Shown here piece by piece: positions 26,018 to 34,972 of a stretch of 64,000 nt of DNA. The notes below the pieces were generated by a model, which did not search any database, was not told the DNA's origin, and saw only the letters and a list, made by a program, of their open reading frames with translations. The first letter of the stretch is position 1, and every line of letters starts with the position of its first letter. Position numbers and translations under genes: made by a program. The stretch lies in NCBI RefSeq assembly GCF_900250115.1, contig NZ_LT984803.1, positions 1,515,583-1,579,582 on the forward strand, given 5' to 3'. This stretch comes from Cupriavidus taiwanensis (lineage in GTDB: Bacteria; Pseudomonadota; Gammaproteobacteria; Burkholderiales; Burkholderiaceae).

Positions 26018-26353
26018 TCAGGCGGCAGCCACACTTCCCGGCCTCGAACTCCAGGCCACATGCACATACGTCAGCATCCGCGCGCCCTCATATCCGCGCG
26101 CAGGCACCAGCGCGCCGCTGGCCACTTGATAGGCCACGACCGCATACAAAGTCTTTTCCGGGGAATACCGATCCCGCAAAGGGAGGTGGGGATGGAGCCG
26201 GCGCCAGCCGGGGGCGGCGCCGTCCAGGGTGGCCCAGGCCAGTGCGCAATAGCACAGGCCCCGGGACGAGAGATGCCAGAGCTGCCAGTAGCGGCCGGTC
26301 TTCTGCACGCGCTGCATCCTGGATGGCTGCAGGCCGGCGGGGGCGACCGGCAC
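26018..26353 (-). CDS. hypothetical protein downstream of the parvulin gene
   Basis: An open frame of up to 111 residues, starting at a GTG 6 bases after the stop of the parvulin gene; an internal ATG 12 codons later is an alternative start. Codon use has the strong third-position G/C bias of the neighbours, and the body (RYWQLWHLSSRGLCYCALAWATLDGAAPGW, from about residue 21; YSPEKTLYAVVAYQVASGALVPARGYEGARMLTYVHVAW) looks protein-like, rich in Trp and Tyr. I recognise no family, and no obvious ribosome site is seen, so it may be non-coding. Confidence 0.4.
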   Translation of the reverse strand: MPVAPAGLQPSRMQRVQKTGRYWQLWHLSSRGLCYCALAWATLDGAAPGWRRLHPHLPLRDRYSPEKTLYAVVAYQVASGALVPARGYEGARMLTYVHVAWSSRPGSVAAA

Positions 26354-26359
26354 GCGCGC

Positions 26360-27154
26360 TTACTGGATCTTGGCCTTGTCCTTCAGCGACTTCATCATGG
26401 CCTGGAACTGCTCGCGCTGCCAGTTCTGGTCGCCCATCAGCATCTGCGTCAGCTGCGGCTTCACTTCTTCGAACGACGGGATCTTGGCGTCGCGCACGTC
26501 GAGCAGCTCGATGATGTGCCAGCCGAACTGGGTCTTGACCGGGGTATCGGTCATCTGGCCCTTCTTCAGGCCGGTCATGGCGGCGGAGAATTCGGGCACG
26601 TAGCTGCTGCTGTTGGCCCAGTCCAGGTCGCCGCCGTTGGCGCCCGATCCCGGATCCTTGGACGAGGTCTTGGCGATCTCCTCGAACTTGGCGCCGCCCT
26701 TGATCTTGGCGATGATGGCCTTGGCGTCGGCTTCCTTTTCCACCAGGATGTGGCGGGCATGGTATTCCTTGCCGTTGCCAAACTGCGACTTGATCTTGTC
26801 GTATTGCTTGCGCAGCTCGGCGTCGCTGGCGCCATGGCTCTTGACGTAGTCTTCGAACACCGCGCCGGCCAGCACGTTCAGGCGGGCCTGTTCCAGTTGC
26901 TCCTGCACGTCGTCGCGCTGGGTCAGGCCGCGCTTGTTGGCTTCCTGCACGAGCAGTTCGCGGTCGATCAGCATGTTGCGGGCGCGCGTGCGCAGCTCCG
27001 GGCTGTCGGGCTGGCCGGTGCCGGCGATCAACTTGTCCAGCTTTGCCGACGGAATGGCCTTGCCATTCACGACGGCGGCATTCTGGGCGATGGCCGGCAG
27101 GCTGCCGGCAGCAAGCACAGCCGCCAGGCTGAACGAGAGGACGGTGGTCTTCAT
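26360..27154 (-). CDS. periplasmic peptidyl-prolyl cis-trans isomerase (parvulin, PpiC/PrsA-like)
   Basis: A secreted foldase of 264 residues: signal peptide MKTTVLSFSLAAVLAAGSLPAIAQ, a helical SurA-like N-domain (VNGKAIPSAKLDKLI, ARNMLIDRELLVQEANKRG) and a parvulin domain at about residues 130-225 (YHARHILVEKE, SKDPGSGANGGDLDWANSSSYVPEF, KTQFGWHIIELLD). A C-terminal helix follows. It forms a compact minus-strand group with the BolA gene (4 bases upstream) and the yciB, msrB and selO genes further upstream. It is a soluble second parvulin in addition to PpiD in this window. Confidence 0.93.
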   Translation of the reverse strand: MKTTVLSFSLAAVLAAGSLPAIAQNAAVVNGKAIPSAKLDKLIAGTGQPDSPELRTRARNMLIDRELLVQEANKRGLTQRDDVQEQLEQARLNVLAGAVFEDYVKSHGASDAELRKQYDKIKSQFGNGKEYHARHILVEKEADAKAIIAKIKGGAKFEEIAKTSSKDPGSGANGGDLDWANSSSYVPEFSAAMTGLKKGQMTDTPVKTQFGWHIIELLDVRDAKIPSFEEVKPQLTQMLMGDQNWQREQFQAMMKSLKDKAKIQ

Positions 27155-27158
27155 GGAA

Positions 27159-27485
27159 TCAGGTCTGAGAGTTGCTGGAAGAATCGCGTGACGATGCGAG
27201 GGATTGTGCGCGGGACTGGTACTCCTGGTCGGTGAACGCAGTCACGGCGAGGGCGTGGATCTGCGTGGGGAACAGACCGCGCAGCGCATCATACACCATG
27301 CGGTGTCGGGCAACCCGGTTGTGACCCGCAAAGCGCTCGCTGACGATTGTCACGTCGTAATGTCCGCCGCCGGACGCGGCGCCGGCGTGTCCGGCGTGCA
27401 GCGCGCTGTCGTCGCGCACGGCCAGGTGGCTGGGGGCGAGCGCTGCGCGCAGCATTGCCTCGATCGTAGCGGGATCGGCTGCCAT
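27159..27485 (-). CDS. BolA family protein
   Basis: A 108-residue BolA/YrbA-type protein. The class II KH-like fold is visible as helix MAADPATIEAMLRAALAPSHLAVRDDS, strand HYDVTIVSERFAGHNRVARHRMVYDAL, then the conserved IHALAVTAFTDQEY. BolA proteins work with monothiol glutaredoxins in iron-sulfur cluster handling and in cell-shape stress responses. A Gly/Ala/His-rich loop separates strand one from strand two. The ATG at 27485 follows AAGGAAAC. It is 4 bases from the parvulin gene and 49 bases after yciB, the same grouping seen in many Burkholderiales. Confidence 0.9.
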   Translation of the reverse strand: MAADPATIEAMLRAALAPSHLAVRDDSALHAGHAGAASGGGHYDVTIVSERFAGHNRVARHRMVYDALRGLFPTQIHALAVTAFTDQEYQSRAQSLASSRDSSSNSQT

Positions 27486-27534
27486 CAATGGTTTCCTTCG
27501 GTTCTTGGAGGCGGGACGGGGCGCGGCGGCGCCG

Positions 27535-28074
27535 TCAGTCCTGGGTGTTTTCGGGCATGTGGCGCGACAGCCAGACGCTCTGCGCGACGATGAAGACCAG
27601 CATCAGCCCCATGCTGCCGAACAGCTTGAAGTTGACCCAGGCCTCGGTCGAGAACTGGTAGGCCACGTACAGGTTGAGCACGCCCATGGCGGCGAAGAAG
27701 CCGGCCCAGGCGAGGTTCAGCCGCGCCCACACCGGATCCGGCAGGGACACCTGCTTTTCCATCATGGCGCGGATCAGGTTCTTGCGCCACACCAGCACCG
27801 AGCCCAGCAGCGCGGCCGCGAACAGCCAGTACAGCACGGTCGGCTTCCACTTGATGAAGGTCTCGTTGTGCAGCACCAGCGTGGCGCCGCCGAAGACCGC
27901 GATGATCAGCAGGCTGATCCACTGCATCGGTTCGACCTTGCGGTGGCGGAACCAGACCCAGCCGATCTGCAGCACCGTGGCGCCGATGGCCACGGCGGTG
28001 GCGGTGTAGATGTCGGCCAGCTTGAATGCGGCAAAGAAAAGGATGACCGGGAACAGGTCGAACAGGAATTTCAT
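27535..28074 (-). CDS. yciB: inner membrane-spanning protein YciB (septation protein A family)
   Basis: A polytopic membrane protein of 179 residues, exactly the common family length, implicated in cell-envelope integrity and division. It begins [23 protein letters not shown]. Five hydrophobic segments can be traced: residues ~3-20, ~25-42, ~50-70, ~75-92, ~120-165. Family motifs include [46 protein letters not shown] and [20 protein letters not shown]. The ATG at 28074 is chosen because the homologous N-terminus starts there. It lies between msrB (45 bases) and the BolA gene (49 bases). Confidence 0.93.
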   Translation of the reverse strand: MKFLFDLFPVILFFAAFKLADIYTATAVAIGATVLQIGWVWFRHRKVEPMQWISLLIIAVFGGATLVLHNETFIKWKPTVLYWLFAAALLGSVLVWRKNLIRAMMEKQVSLPDPVWARLNLAWAGFFAAMGVLNLYVAYQFSTEAWVNFKLFGSMGLMLVFIVAQSVWLSRHMPENTQD

Positions 28075-28119
28075 GCGGGTCCAGGTTGTGCCCGGCGGCA
28101 TGGCCGGGCAATTCGGGCG

Positions 28120-28575
28120 TCAGGGCTGTGGGTCGCGCTTGGGCGCGTCGCCAGCGTGGGCATCATCCGCCGCACGCTGCGCCGGGTCGCGATCGTCGAA
28201 TTTTAACGCAGCCGAGTTGATGCAATAGCGCAGCCCGGTCGGCGCCGGGCCATCCTCGAACACGTGCCCCAGGTGGCTGCCGCATTCCTTGCAGCGGACT
28301 TCGATGCGCGTCATGCCGTGGCTGTGGTCGACATGCTCGGCGATGACCTCGCCGTTGATCGGGCGGAAATAGCTGGGCCAGCCGCAGCCGGCATCGAACT
28401 TGGTGGCGGATTCGAACAGCGGCGTGCCGCAGCCGACGCAGTGGTAGATGCCCTGGTCCCAGTGGTCCCAGTAGCGGCCGGTGAACGGGCGCTCGGTGGC
28501 GGCTTCGCGGGTGACGCGGTATTCGATCTCGGAGAGTTGTGCACGCCACTCGGCGTCGGTCTTGGTGGTGGTCAT
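28120..28575 (-). CDS. msrB: peptide-methionine (R)-S-oxide reductase
   Basis: It reduces the R-epimer of methionine sulfoxide in proteins. The 151-residue product has both zinc knuckles (CVGCG and [10 protein letters not shown]), the substrate region [14 protein letters not shown], and the catalytic cysteine in [12 protein letters not shown]. The resolving cysteine position and exact mechanism are not assignable by eye. A charged tail ([25 protein letters not shown]) extends beyond the usual end. The ATG at 28575 is followed by family sequence within a few residues; longer starts add unrelated sequence. It lies between yciB and selO on the minus strand. Confidence 0.95.
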   Translation of the reverse strand: MTTTKTDAEWRAQLSEIEYRVTREAATERPFTGRYWDHWDQGIYHCVGCGTPLFESATKFDAGCGWPSYFRPINGEVIAEHVDHSHGMTRIEVRCKECGSHLGHVFEDGPAPTGLRYCINSAALKFDDRDPAQRAADDAHAGDAPKRDPQP

Positions 28576-28638
28576 GGTTGTCCTCGCGGTGTTCCCTTGG
28601 AGTAGCAGGCCGGTCAGTCGTTCAGCGCCCGTCGCCGG

Positions 28639-28690
28639 TCCTTGCCGCTGATCCTTGCCGCTGGTCCTCGGCATTGGTCCTCGGCGTTCG
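28639..28690. repeat. 13-bp degenerate tandem repeat, four copies
   Basis: Four consecutive 13-mers: TCCTTGCCGCTGA, TCCTTGCCGCTGG, TCCTCGGCATTGG, TCCTCGGCGTTCG. They lie in the gap between msrB and selO. The first two differ at one position and the last two have drifted together, consistent with stepwise slippage. Confidence 0.85.
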
Positions 28691-28759
28691 TCGCCGGAAA
28701 TGCGCGAACCTTACACCGGCTTGCGCCGGCTTGCATGCGCGCGCATCGCAGCGCCGGCT

Positions 28760-30337
28760 TCAAGACGAGCAGCTGACCTCCAGCCCCGCGGCCCAGTCCG
28801 GCGGCAGCGCGGCGTAGTGCTCGGCCTCGGGCTGTTCGTCGAACGGGCGCGACAGCACCGCCAGCAGCCGGTCCACCTCGCTGAAGTCCTTGTCCTCGCG
28901 CGCACGGCGGATGGCGGTCTCGGCCAGGTGGTTGCGCAGCACGTATTTGGGGTTGACCGCCAGCATTTCCAGCTCGCGGGCGGCATCGTGCGATTGCTCG
29001 GCGCGCAGGCGCACGCGGTAGTCGGCCACCCAGGCGTCGAAGGCCGCGCGGTCGAGGAACAGGTCGCGCACCGGCGCGTCGCGCGAGGCATCGGTGGCCG
29101 AAATGCCGCACAGCTTGCGCCAGAACAGCGTGTAGTCGACGCGCTGGCCGTGCAGCAGCTGGAACAGGCTGGTCAGCAGCGGCTCGTCGGTCTTGTCGTC
29201 GCCGCCGGCGGGGGGGCGCAGGCCCAGCTTGGCGCGGTAGTGGCGGAAGAACGCCGCGGCGTAGCGCTCGCGGAACGGGTCCAGCGCGGCGCGCGCGGCT
29301 TCGACCGCGGCATCGCGCGCGGCTTCCTGGTCAGCCTGCGCGGGCGGCAGCCACAGCGGCAGCAGCGCCTGCGCCAGGCAGTGCAGGTTCCAGAACGCCA
29401 CCTGCGGCTGCTGGCTGTAGGCGTAGCGGCCCTGGGTGTCGGAGTGGTTGCAGATATGGTTGGCGTCGAACGCGTCGAGGAAGCCGAACGGGCCGTAATC
29501 GATGGTCAGGCCCAGGATCGACATATTGTCGGTGTTCATCACGCCGTGGCAGAAGCCCACCGCCTGCCAGTGCGCGATCAGGTCGGCGGTGCGCAGCGAG
29601 ACCTCGCGCAGCAGCGCCTGGTAGGGCTGGCTGTCGTCGCGGCAGGCGGGCATGAAGTTATCGATGACGAAGTCAGCCAGCTTGCGCAGCGCGGCCACGT
29701 CGTCGTGCGCGGCGAAATGCTCGAAGTGCCCGAAGCGGATGAAGGTGGGCGACAGCCGGGTCACCACCGCGGCGGTCTCGATGGTCTCGCGCCGCACCGG
29801 CGCGTCAGAGCCCATGATCGACAGCGCACGCGTGGTCGGCACGCCCAGCGCGGCCATGGCCTCCGAGCACAGGTACTCGCGGATCGAGGAGCGCAGCACC
29901 GCGCGTCCGTCGGCCATGCGCGAATAGGGCGTCAGGCCCGCCCCCTTGAGCTGGATTTCCCAGGGACCGGTGTCGGTCTGCGCCTGCGCCAGGCGGATGG
30001 CGCGGCCGTCGCCGAGCTGGCCGGCCCAGACTCCGAACTGGTGCCCGGAATAGACCGTCGCCAGTGGCTCGGCCCAGTCCGGCACCTGGTTGCCGATGAA
30101 GGTGTCGATGAAGTCCTGCCGGCTGCCGACGCCGGCATCCCAGCCCAGCAGCGCCGCGGCCGCCGGCGCCACGCTCACCAGGTATGGCGACGGCAGCGGC
30201 GTCGGACGCAGGCGCGTGAAGAAGTGCGGGCCCAGTTCGGCAAAGCCGGGCGCGGTCGGGAAGGGCAGCGGCAGGGTCGCCGGCGTGGCGGTATCGGCAA
30301 CGGCTTGCGGAGCGTGCGGCGGGGGCGTGTCGGGCAT
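28760..30337 (-). CDS. selO: protein adenylyltransferase SelO (YdiU family)
   Basis: A pseudokinase-fold enzyme that transfers AMP to protein hydroxyl side chains and is linked to oxidative stress. The 525-residue product shows [40 protein letters not shown] (nucleotide-binding loop), [30 protein letters not shown] and the metal and catalytic stretch [28 protein letters not shown]. It ends SCSS: the cysteine is in the place of the selenocysteine found in animal SelO. The ATG at 30337 is used; an in-frame ATG at 30430 would add 31 Arg/Ala-rich residues. MsrB being next door fits a redox role. Confidence 0.92.
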   Translation of the reverse strand: MPDTPPPHAPQAVADTATPATLPLPFPTAPGFAELGPHFFTRLRPTPLPSPYLVSVAPAAAALLGWDAGVGSRQDFIDTFIGNQVPDWAEPLATVYSGHQFGVWAGQLGDGRAIRLAQAQTDTGPWEIQLKGAGLTPYSRMADGRAVLRSSIREYLCSEAMAALGVPTTRALSIMGSDAPVRRETIETAAVVTRLSPTFIRFGHFEHFAAHDDVAALRKLADFVIDNFMPACRDDSQPYQALLREVSLRTADLIAHWQAVGFCHGVMNTDNMSILGLTIDYGPFGFLDAFDANHICNHSDTQGRYAYSQQPQVAFWNLHCLAQALLPLWLPPAQADQEAARDAAVEAARAALDPFRERYAAAFFRHYRAKLGLRPPAGGDDKTDEPLLTSLFQLLHGQRVDYTLFWRKLCGISATDASRDAPVRDLFLDRAAFDAWVADYRVRLRAEQSHDAARELEMLAVNPKYVLRNHLAETAIRRAREDKDFSEVDRLLAVLSRPFDEQPEAEHYAALPPDWAAGLEVSCSS

Positions 30338-30704
30338 CGCGTAGGGGCGCTCGGGCGCCGGGTGGCAGTGCGCTTTCGGTGCCCTCGGTGCGGTACCGCG
30401 GCACGCGTTCGAGGCGGTGCGGCGCGGCATGCGGAAGGCACGAAAATGCGATGGTGGCTAGGGAAAACGACATGTTGAGGTGCAACATGCCACGCAGTAT
30501 TGTACGTCCTCAACGGTACCAGACCGCGGCACAGACTGCGCCCGGCCAGACATGCCGCCATGCACCGCAAGGTTATTTCCCGCCTTCACTTAGCCCATGA
30601 ATCCGGTGCATGGACTTCCGCAGAATTGCGGCCCCGACGAAAGCAGCGCGACGACAGTACGGCAGTGCACGACCGGATCGGCTCCATGCCGATGCCATAG
30701 ATGC

Positions 30705-30735
30705 GAACGACCGTCCAAAAATAGAACGGTTGTTC
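30705..30735. promoter_or_regulatory. double TetR-type operator upstream of the acyl-CoA synthetase
   Basis: Two copies of a 12-bp palindromic site: GAACGACCGTCC (30705-30716) and GAACGGTTGTTC (30724-30735). Each matches GAACGATCGTTC at 10 of 12 positions, and they are 19 bp apart. An A-rich stretch with TAGAAC lies between them. They are 40-71 bases before the synthetase start. Apart from this, the 438-base gap 30338-30775 holds only the divergent selO leader; nothing else is recognised. Confidence 0.6.
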
Positions 30736-30775
30736 GTTTTTCGGTGGAACAGAACAGCATTCAGGAGGCAGGTTC

Positions 30776-32401
30776 ATGGCATTGATGGGTCAAATGATGA
30801 GCGCACCGCTGCTCATTTCCTCCATCATCAAACACGCCGCGCGTTATTACGGCAGCACCGAGATCGTCTCGCGGCGCACGGAGGGCGACCTGCATCGCCA
30901 TACGTACCGCGACTGCGAGCTGCGTGCCCGCAAGCTGGCGCAGGCGCTTGGCGCGCTCGGCGTGAAGCAGGGCGAGCGCGTCGGCACGCTGGCCTGGAAC
31001 GGCTACCGCCACCTCGAGGTCTACTACGGCGTGTCCGGCATGGGGGCCGTCTGCCATACCGTCAATCCGCGCCTGTTCCCCGAGCAGATCGCCTATATCG
31101 TCAACCACGCGGAAGACGGCTATATCTTTTTCGACCTTACCTTCCTGCCGCTGGTCGAAGGCGTGGCCCCGCATTGCCCCAACGTCAGGGGCTGGGTGGC
31201 GATGACCGACCGCGCGCACATGCCGGCCGAAGCCAAGGTGCCGCTGCTGTGCTACGAGGAACTGCTCGAGGCCCAGGACGGCAACTACCAATGGCCGCAG
31301 TTCGACGAGAACCTCGCGTCGAGCCTGTGCTACACCTCGGGCACCACCGGCAATCCGAAGGGCGCGCTGTATTCGCACCGCTCCACGGTGCTGCACTCCT
31401 ATGCCTCGGCCATGCCGGATGCGCTCGGCTGCTCGGCCAGCGACGTGATCCTGCCGGTGGTGCCGATGTTCCACGTCAATGCCTGGGGCCTGCCGTATTC
31501 GGTGCCGCTGGTCGGCGCCAAGCTGGTGCTGCCGGGGCCCAAGCTCGACGGCGCCTCGCTCTATGAGCTGTTCGAGCAGGAGCAGGTGACCTTCTCCGCC
31601 GGCGTGCCGACGGTGTGGCTGGGCCTGCTGCAGCACGTACAGGCCAACCAGCTCAGGTTCTCCACCTTCCGTCGCACCGTGATCGGCGGCTCGGCCGCGC
31701 CGCCGGCGATGATCCGCGCGCTCGAGGCGCACGACGTGGAGGTGATCCACGCCTGGGGCATGACCGAGATGTCGCCGCTGGGCACCGCAAGCAAGCTGCT
31801 GGCCAAGCACCACGACCTGCCCGACGCCGAGCGCCACAAGATCCAGGAAAAACAGGGCCGCGTGATCTACGGCGTCGACATGAAGATCATCGACGGCGAG
31901 GGCAAGGAACTGCCGTGGGACGGCAAGGCCTTCGGCGACCTGCTGGTGCGCGGGCCGTGGATCATCGACCGCTATTTCCGCAATGACGCCAGCCCGCTGG
32001 TCGACGGCTGGTTCCCCACCGGCGACGTCGCCACCATCGATGCCGACGGCTTCATGCAGATCACCGACCGCAGCAAGGACGTGATCAAGTCCGGCGGCGA
32101 ATGGATTTCGTCGATCGATATCGAGAACGTCGCCGCGGCGCATCCCGCGGTGCATATGGCGGCCTGCATCTCCGCCTACCACCCCAAGTGGGACGAGCGC
32201 CCGCTGCTGGTGGTGGTGAAGAAGCCCGGCGCCGAGGTCAGCCGCGAGGAACTGCTTCAGTTCTTCGAGGGCAAGGTCGCCAAGTGGTGGATTCCGGACG
32301 ACGTGGCCTTTGTCACCGAGATTCCGCTGACCGCCACCGGCAAGATGCAGAAGCTGCGGCTGCGCGAGCAGTTCAAGGACTACAAGCTGCCGACGGCCTG
32401 A
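30776..32401 (+). CDS. medium/long-chain fatty acyl-CoA synthetase (AMP-binding family)
   Basis: It activates a carboxylic acid to its CoA thioester via an acyl-adenylate. The 541-residue product carries the P-loop-like [17 protein letters not shown], the FADxxAxG-type region [54 protein letters not shown] (adenine binding), the ATP-ribose aspartate in [34 protein letters not shown], and the C-terminal catalytic lysine in [13 protein letters not shown]. The ATG at 30776 follows AGGAGG. It is probably co-regulated with the downstream ABC importer, 148 bases away on the same strand. Chain-length preference cannot be read from the sequence. Confidence 0.92.
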   Translation: MALMGQMMSAPLLISSIIKHAARYYGSTEIVSRRTEGDLHRHTYRDCELRARKLAQALGALGVKQGERVGTLAWNGYRHLEVYYGVSGMGAVCHTVNPRLFPEQIAYIVNHAEDGYIFFDLTFLPLVEGVAPHCPNVRGWVAMTDRAHMPAEAKVPLLCYEELLEAQDGNYQWPQFDENLASSLCYTSGTTGNPKGALYSHRSTVLHSYASAMPDALGCSASDVILPVVPMFHVNAWGLPYSVPLVGAKLVLPGPKLDGASLYELFEQEQVTFSAGVPTVWLGLLQHVQANQLRFSTFRRTVIGGSAAPPAMIRALEAHDVEVIHAWGMTEMSPLGTASKLLAKHHDLPDAERHKIQEKQGRVIYGVDMKIIDGEGKELPWDGKAFGDLLVRGPWIIDRYFRNDASPLVDGWFPTGDVATIDADGFMQITDRSKDVIKSGGEWISSIDIENVAAAHPAVHMAACISAYHPKWDERPLLVVVKKPGAEVSREELLQFFEGKVAKWWIPDDVAFVTEIPLTATGKMQKLRLREQFKDYKLPTA

Positions 32402-32549
32402 GGCCGGCGGGCCAGCATCCGGTGCGCCGGCCGGCTTGCGGCACGGCGCTGCCGGGGCCGGCCGCGCGGCGCGAACAGGAGGGCGCCACGCGTCCGGCCG
32501 CATCGACGACATCGAACCATAAGCCACGACAAGAGTGAAGGAGACAGGT

Positions 32550-33800
32550 ATGACGAAAATGCGTCCGCTGGTGGCCGGTGTGGCCACGTTTGCCGCACTG
32601 GGTTCTGCGCTGGTTTCGGGGTCCGCACTCGCGGATACGGTGAAGATCGCCTTTATCGATCCGCTCTCGGGGCTGATGGCCCCGGTTGGCCAGAACCAGC
32701 TCAAGAGCTGGCAGTATGTGGCCGATGTCGCCAACCAGAAGGGCTGGGCCGGCCCGCACAAGTTCGAGGTGGTGGGCTTCGACAACAAGCTGTCGCCGCA
32801 GGAAAGCCTGACCATCCTCAAGCAGGCGATCGACCAGGGCATCCGCTACGTGGTGCAGGGCAACGGCTCGTCGGTCGGGCTGGCGCTGCAGGATGCGGTG
32901 GCCAAGCACAACGAGCGCAACCCCGGCAAGGAGATCGTCTACCTGAACTACGCCGCGGTGGATCCGGACATGACCAATGCCAAGTGCAACTACTGGCATT
33001 TCCGCCTGGACGCCAACTCCGACATGAAGATGGAGGCGCTGACCACCTTCCTGGCCAAGGATCCGAACGTCAAGAAGGTCTACCTGATCAACCAGAACTA
33101 CTCGTTCGGCCACCAGGTGGCGCGCGCCGCCAAGGACTACCTGAAGCGCAAGCGCCCGGACATCCAGATCGTCGGCGAAGACCTGCATCCGCTGGCGCAG
33201 GTCAAGGACTTCGCGCCCTACGCGGCCAAGATCAAGGCCTCCGGCGCCGACACCGTGATCACCGGCAACTGGGGCAGCGACCTCGCGCTGCTGATCAAGG
33301 CCGGCAAGGACGCCGGCCTCGCCACCAACTACTACACCTACTACGCCGGCACCACCGGCGTGCCGACCGCCATGGGTTCGGCCGGCGCCGAGCACGTCAA
33401 GTACGTGGGCTACTACAACCCCAACAACAAGGGCTTCCGCGGCGCCGACATCATCGAGGGCTACAAGAAGAAGTACAACGACGACTTCTACGTGATGGCC
33501 TCGTACACCGGCATTGCCATGCTCAGCAAGGCGATCAAGGACACCAACTCGACCGACCCGGTCAAGGTGGCCAAGGCGCTCGAAGGCATCAAGGTCGACA
33601 GCATGAACGGCACGGTCGAGATGCGCAACACCGACCACCAGGCGCAGCAGTCGCTGGTGGTGGCCACCTGGACCAAGGTCGACGGCAAGGAAGTCAAGTA
33701 CGACCAGGAAAACACCGGCTACGGCTGGAAGACCAACGCGCTGATGGACCAGTACGTGTCGGCCCAGCCGACCTCGTGCCAGATGAAGCGGCCGGGCTGA
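32550..33800 (+). CDS. ABC transporter substrate-binding protein (LivK-type, HAAT family)
   Basis: A periplasmic receptor of 416 residues with a signal peptide (MTKMRPLVAGVATFAALGSALVSGSALA, cleaved before DTVKIAFIDPLSG). It has the two-lobed PBP1 pattern: FIDPLSGLMAPVGQNQLKSWQ, GFDNKLSPQESLTILKQAIDQG, NYSFGHQVARAAKDYLKRK, TVITGNWGSDLALLIKAGKDAG. The ATG at 32550 has AAGGAGAC upstream; an in-frame GTG at 32535 is rejected. It is the first of five transporter genes; the 220-base gap before the permease contains a GC-rich inverted repeat (GCGCGGCC ... GGCCGCGC) that may lower downstream expression. The ligand is probably a CoA-activatable acid, inferred from the synthetase beside it. Confidence 0.9.
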   Translation: MTKMRPLVAGVATFAALGSALVSGSALADTVKIAFIDPLSGLMAPVGQNQLKSWQYVADVANQKGWAGPHKFEVVGFDNKLSPQESLTILKQAIDQGIRYVVQGNGSSVGLALQDAVAKHNERNPGKEIVYLNYAAVDPDMTNAKCNYWHFRLDANSDMKMEALTTFLAKDPNVKKVYLINQNYSFGHQVARAAKDYLKRKRPDIQIVGEDLHPLAQVKDFAPYAAKIKASGADTVITGNWGSDLALLIKAGKDAGLATNYYTYYAGTTGVPTAMGSAGAEHVKYVGYYNPNNKGFRGADIIEGYKKKYNDDFYVMASYTGIAMLSKAIKDTNSTDPVKVAKALEGIKVDSMNGTVEMRNTDHQAQQSLVVATWTKVDGKEVKYDQENTGYGWKTNALMDQYVSAQPTSCQMKRPG

Positions 33801-34020
33801 TCCTTGCGGGAACGCGCGGCCGCGCTGGCAAGGTGGCCGCGCGGCCTGCATACTTCCGGTCTTTCCGGCCGGCATTCCGGTCTTTGTCTCAGACCATAAC
33901 GGGGCGTTTCCGGGGGCGATGTCCGTCCCCGGGGGCGGCGCTCACCCCCGATCGACCCCGATCGACCCGGACCGATGCCGGCATGCCCGCGCGTGGCGGC
34001 ACCAGCTTGAAGGACACGCT

Positions 34021-34968
34021 GTGGAATTCTTCGTCATCTCACTGCTGAACGGCATCAGCTACGGGCTGCTGCTGTTCATGCTGTCGTCGGGCCTTACGCT
34101 GATCTTCAGCATGATGGGCGTGCTCAACTTTGCCCATGCCAGCTTCTACATGCTGGGCGCCTACTTTGCCTACACCATCGCCAGCAAGGCCGGCTTCTGG
34201 CCGGCGCTGATCTTCGCGCCGCTGCTGGTGGCGGGCGCGGGCGCGCTGGTGGAGCGCTTCGGCCTGCGCACGGTGCACAAGTATGGCCATGTGGCCGAGT
34301 TGCTGTTTACCTTCGGCCTGGCCTACCTGATCGAGGAGGGCGTCAAGCTGGTGTGGGGCCTGGCCGCGGTGCCGTACCGGATTCCGGCCGAACTGGACGG
34401 GCCGCTGTTCACGGTGTTCACGTCGTCGTTCCCCAAGTACCGCGCCTTCATGATGCTGGTGTCGCTCGGCATGCTGGTGGCGATCTACCTGGTGCTGACC
34501 CGCACCCGCATCGGGCTGGTGATCCAGGCCGCGCTGACGCATCCGGAAATGGTCGAGGCGCTGGGCCACAACGTGCCGCGCGTGTTCATGATGGTGTTCG
34601 GCGGCGGCGCCGCGCTGGCCGGGCTGGCCGGCGTGATCGGCGGCAACGCCTTCGTCACCGAGCCGTCGATGGCCGCGGCGGTGGGGTCGATCGTGTTCGT
34701 GGTGGCGGTGGTGGGCGGCATGGGGTCGCTGGTGGGCGCGTTCATCGCGTCGATCCTGATCGGCGTGCTGCAGACCTTCGCGGTCACCATCGACGCCTCG
34801 CTGGCGGGCCTGCTGACCGGCCTGGGGCTGGCGGTGAGCGAGGCCACGCCGTTCTATTCGCTGTGGAAGCTGACGGTGGCCCAGGTGGCGCCGGTGCTGC
34901 CGTACCTGCTGCTGGTGGTGATGCTGATCTTCCGCCCGCGTGGACTGATGGGAACCCGGGAGAGCTGA
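34021..34968 (+). CDS. ABC transporter permease (LivH-type)
   Basis: An inner-membrane permease of 315 residues if the GTG at 34021 is used; this start gives MEFFVISLLNGISYGLLLFMLSSGLTLIF, the typical LivH beginning. Upstream in-frame codons are Arg/Pro-rich and unlikely to be coding. Family stretches are MGVLNFAHASFYMLGAYFAYTI, ERFGLRTVHKYGHVAELLFTFGLAYLIEE, EALGHNVPRVFMMVFGGGAALAGLAGVIGG and VVAVVGGMGSLVGAFIASILIGVLQTF. Eight or so hydrophobic helices are seen. It is 4 bases before the second permease gene, in the order H-M-G-F. Confidence 0.92.
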   Translation: MEFFVISLLNGISYGLLLFMLSSGLTLIFSMMGVLNFAHASFYMLGAYFAYTIASKAGFWPALIFAPLLVAGAGALVERFGLRTVHKYGHVAELLFTFGLAYLIEEGVKLVWGLAAVPYRIPAELDGPLFTVFTSSFPKYRAFMMLVSLGMLVAIYLVLTRTRIGLVIQAALTHPEMVEALGHNVPRVFMMVFGGGAALAGLAGVIGGNAFVTEPSMAAAVGSIVFVVAVVGGMGSLVGAFIASILIGVLQTFAVTIDASLAGLLTGLGLAVSEATPFYSLWKLTVAQVAPVLPYLLLVVMLIFRPRGLMGTRES

Positions 34969-34972
34969 CGCC

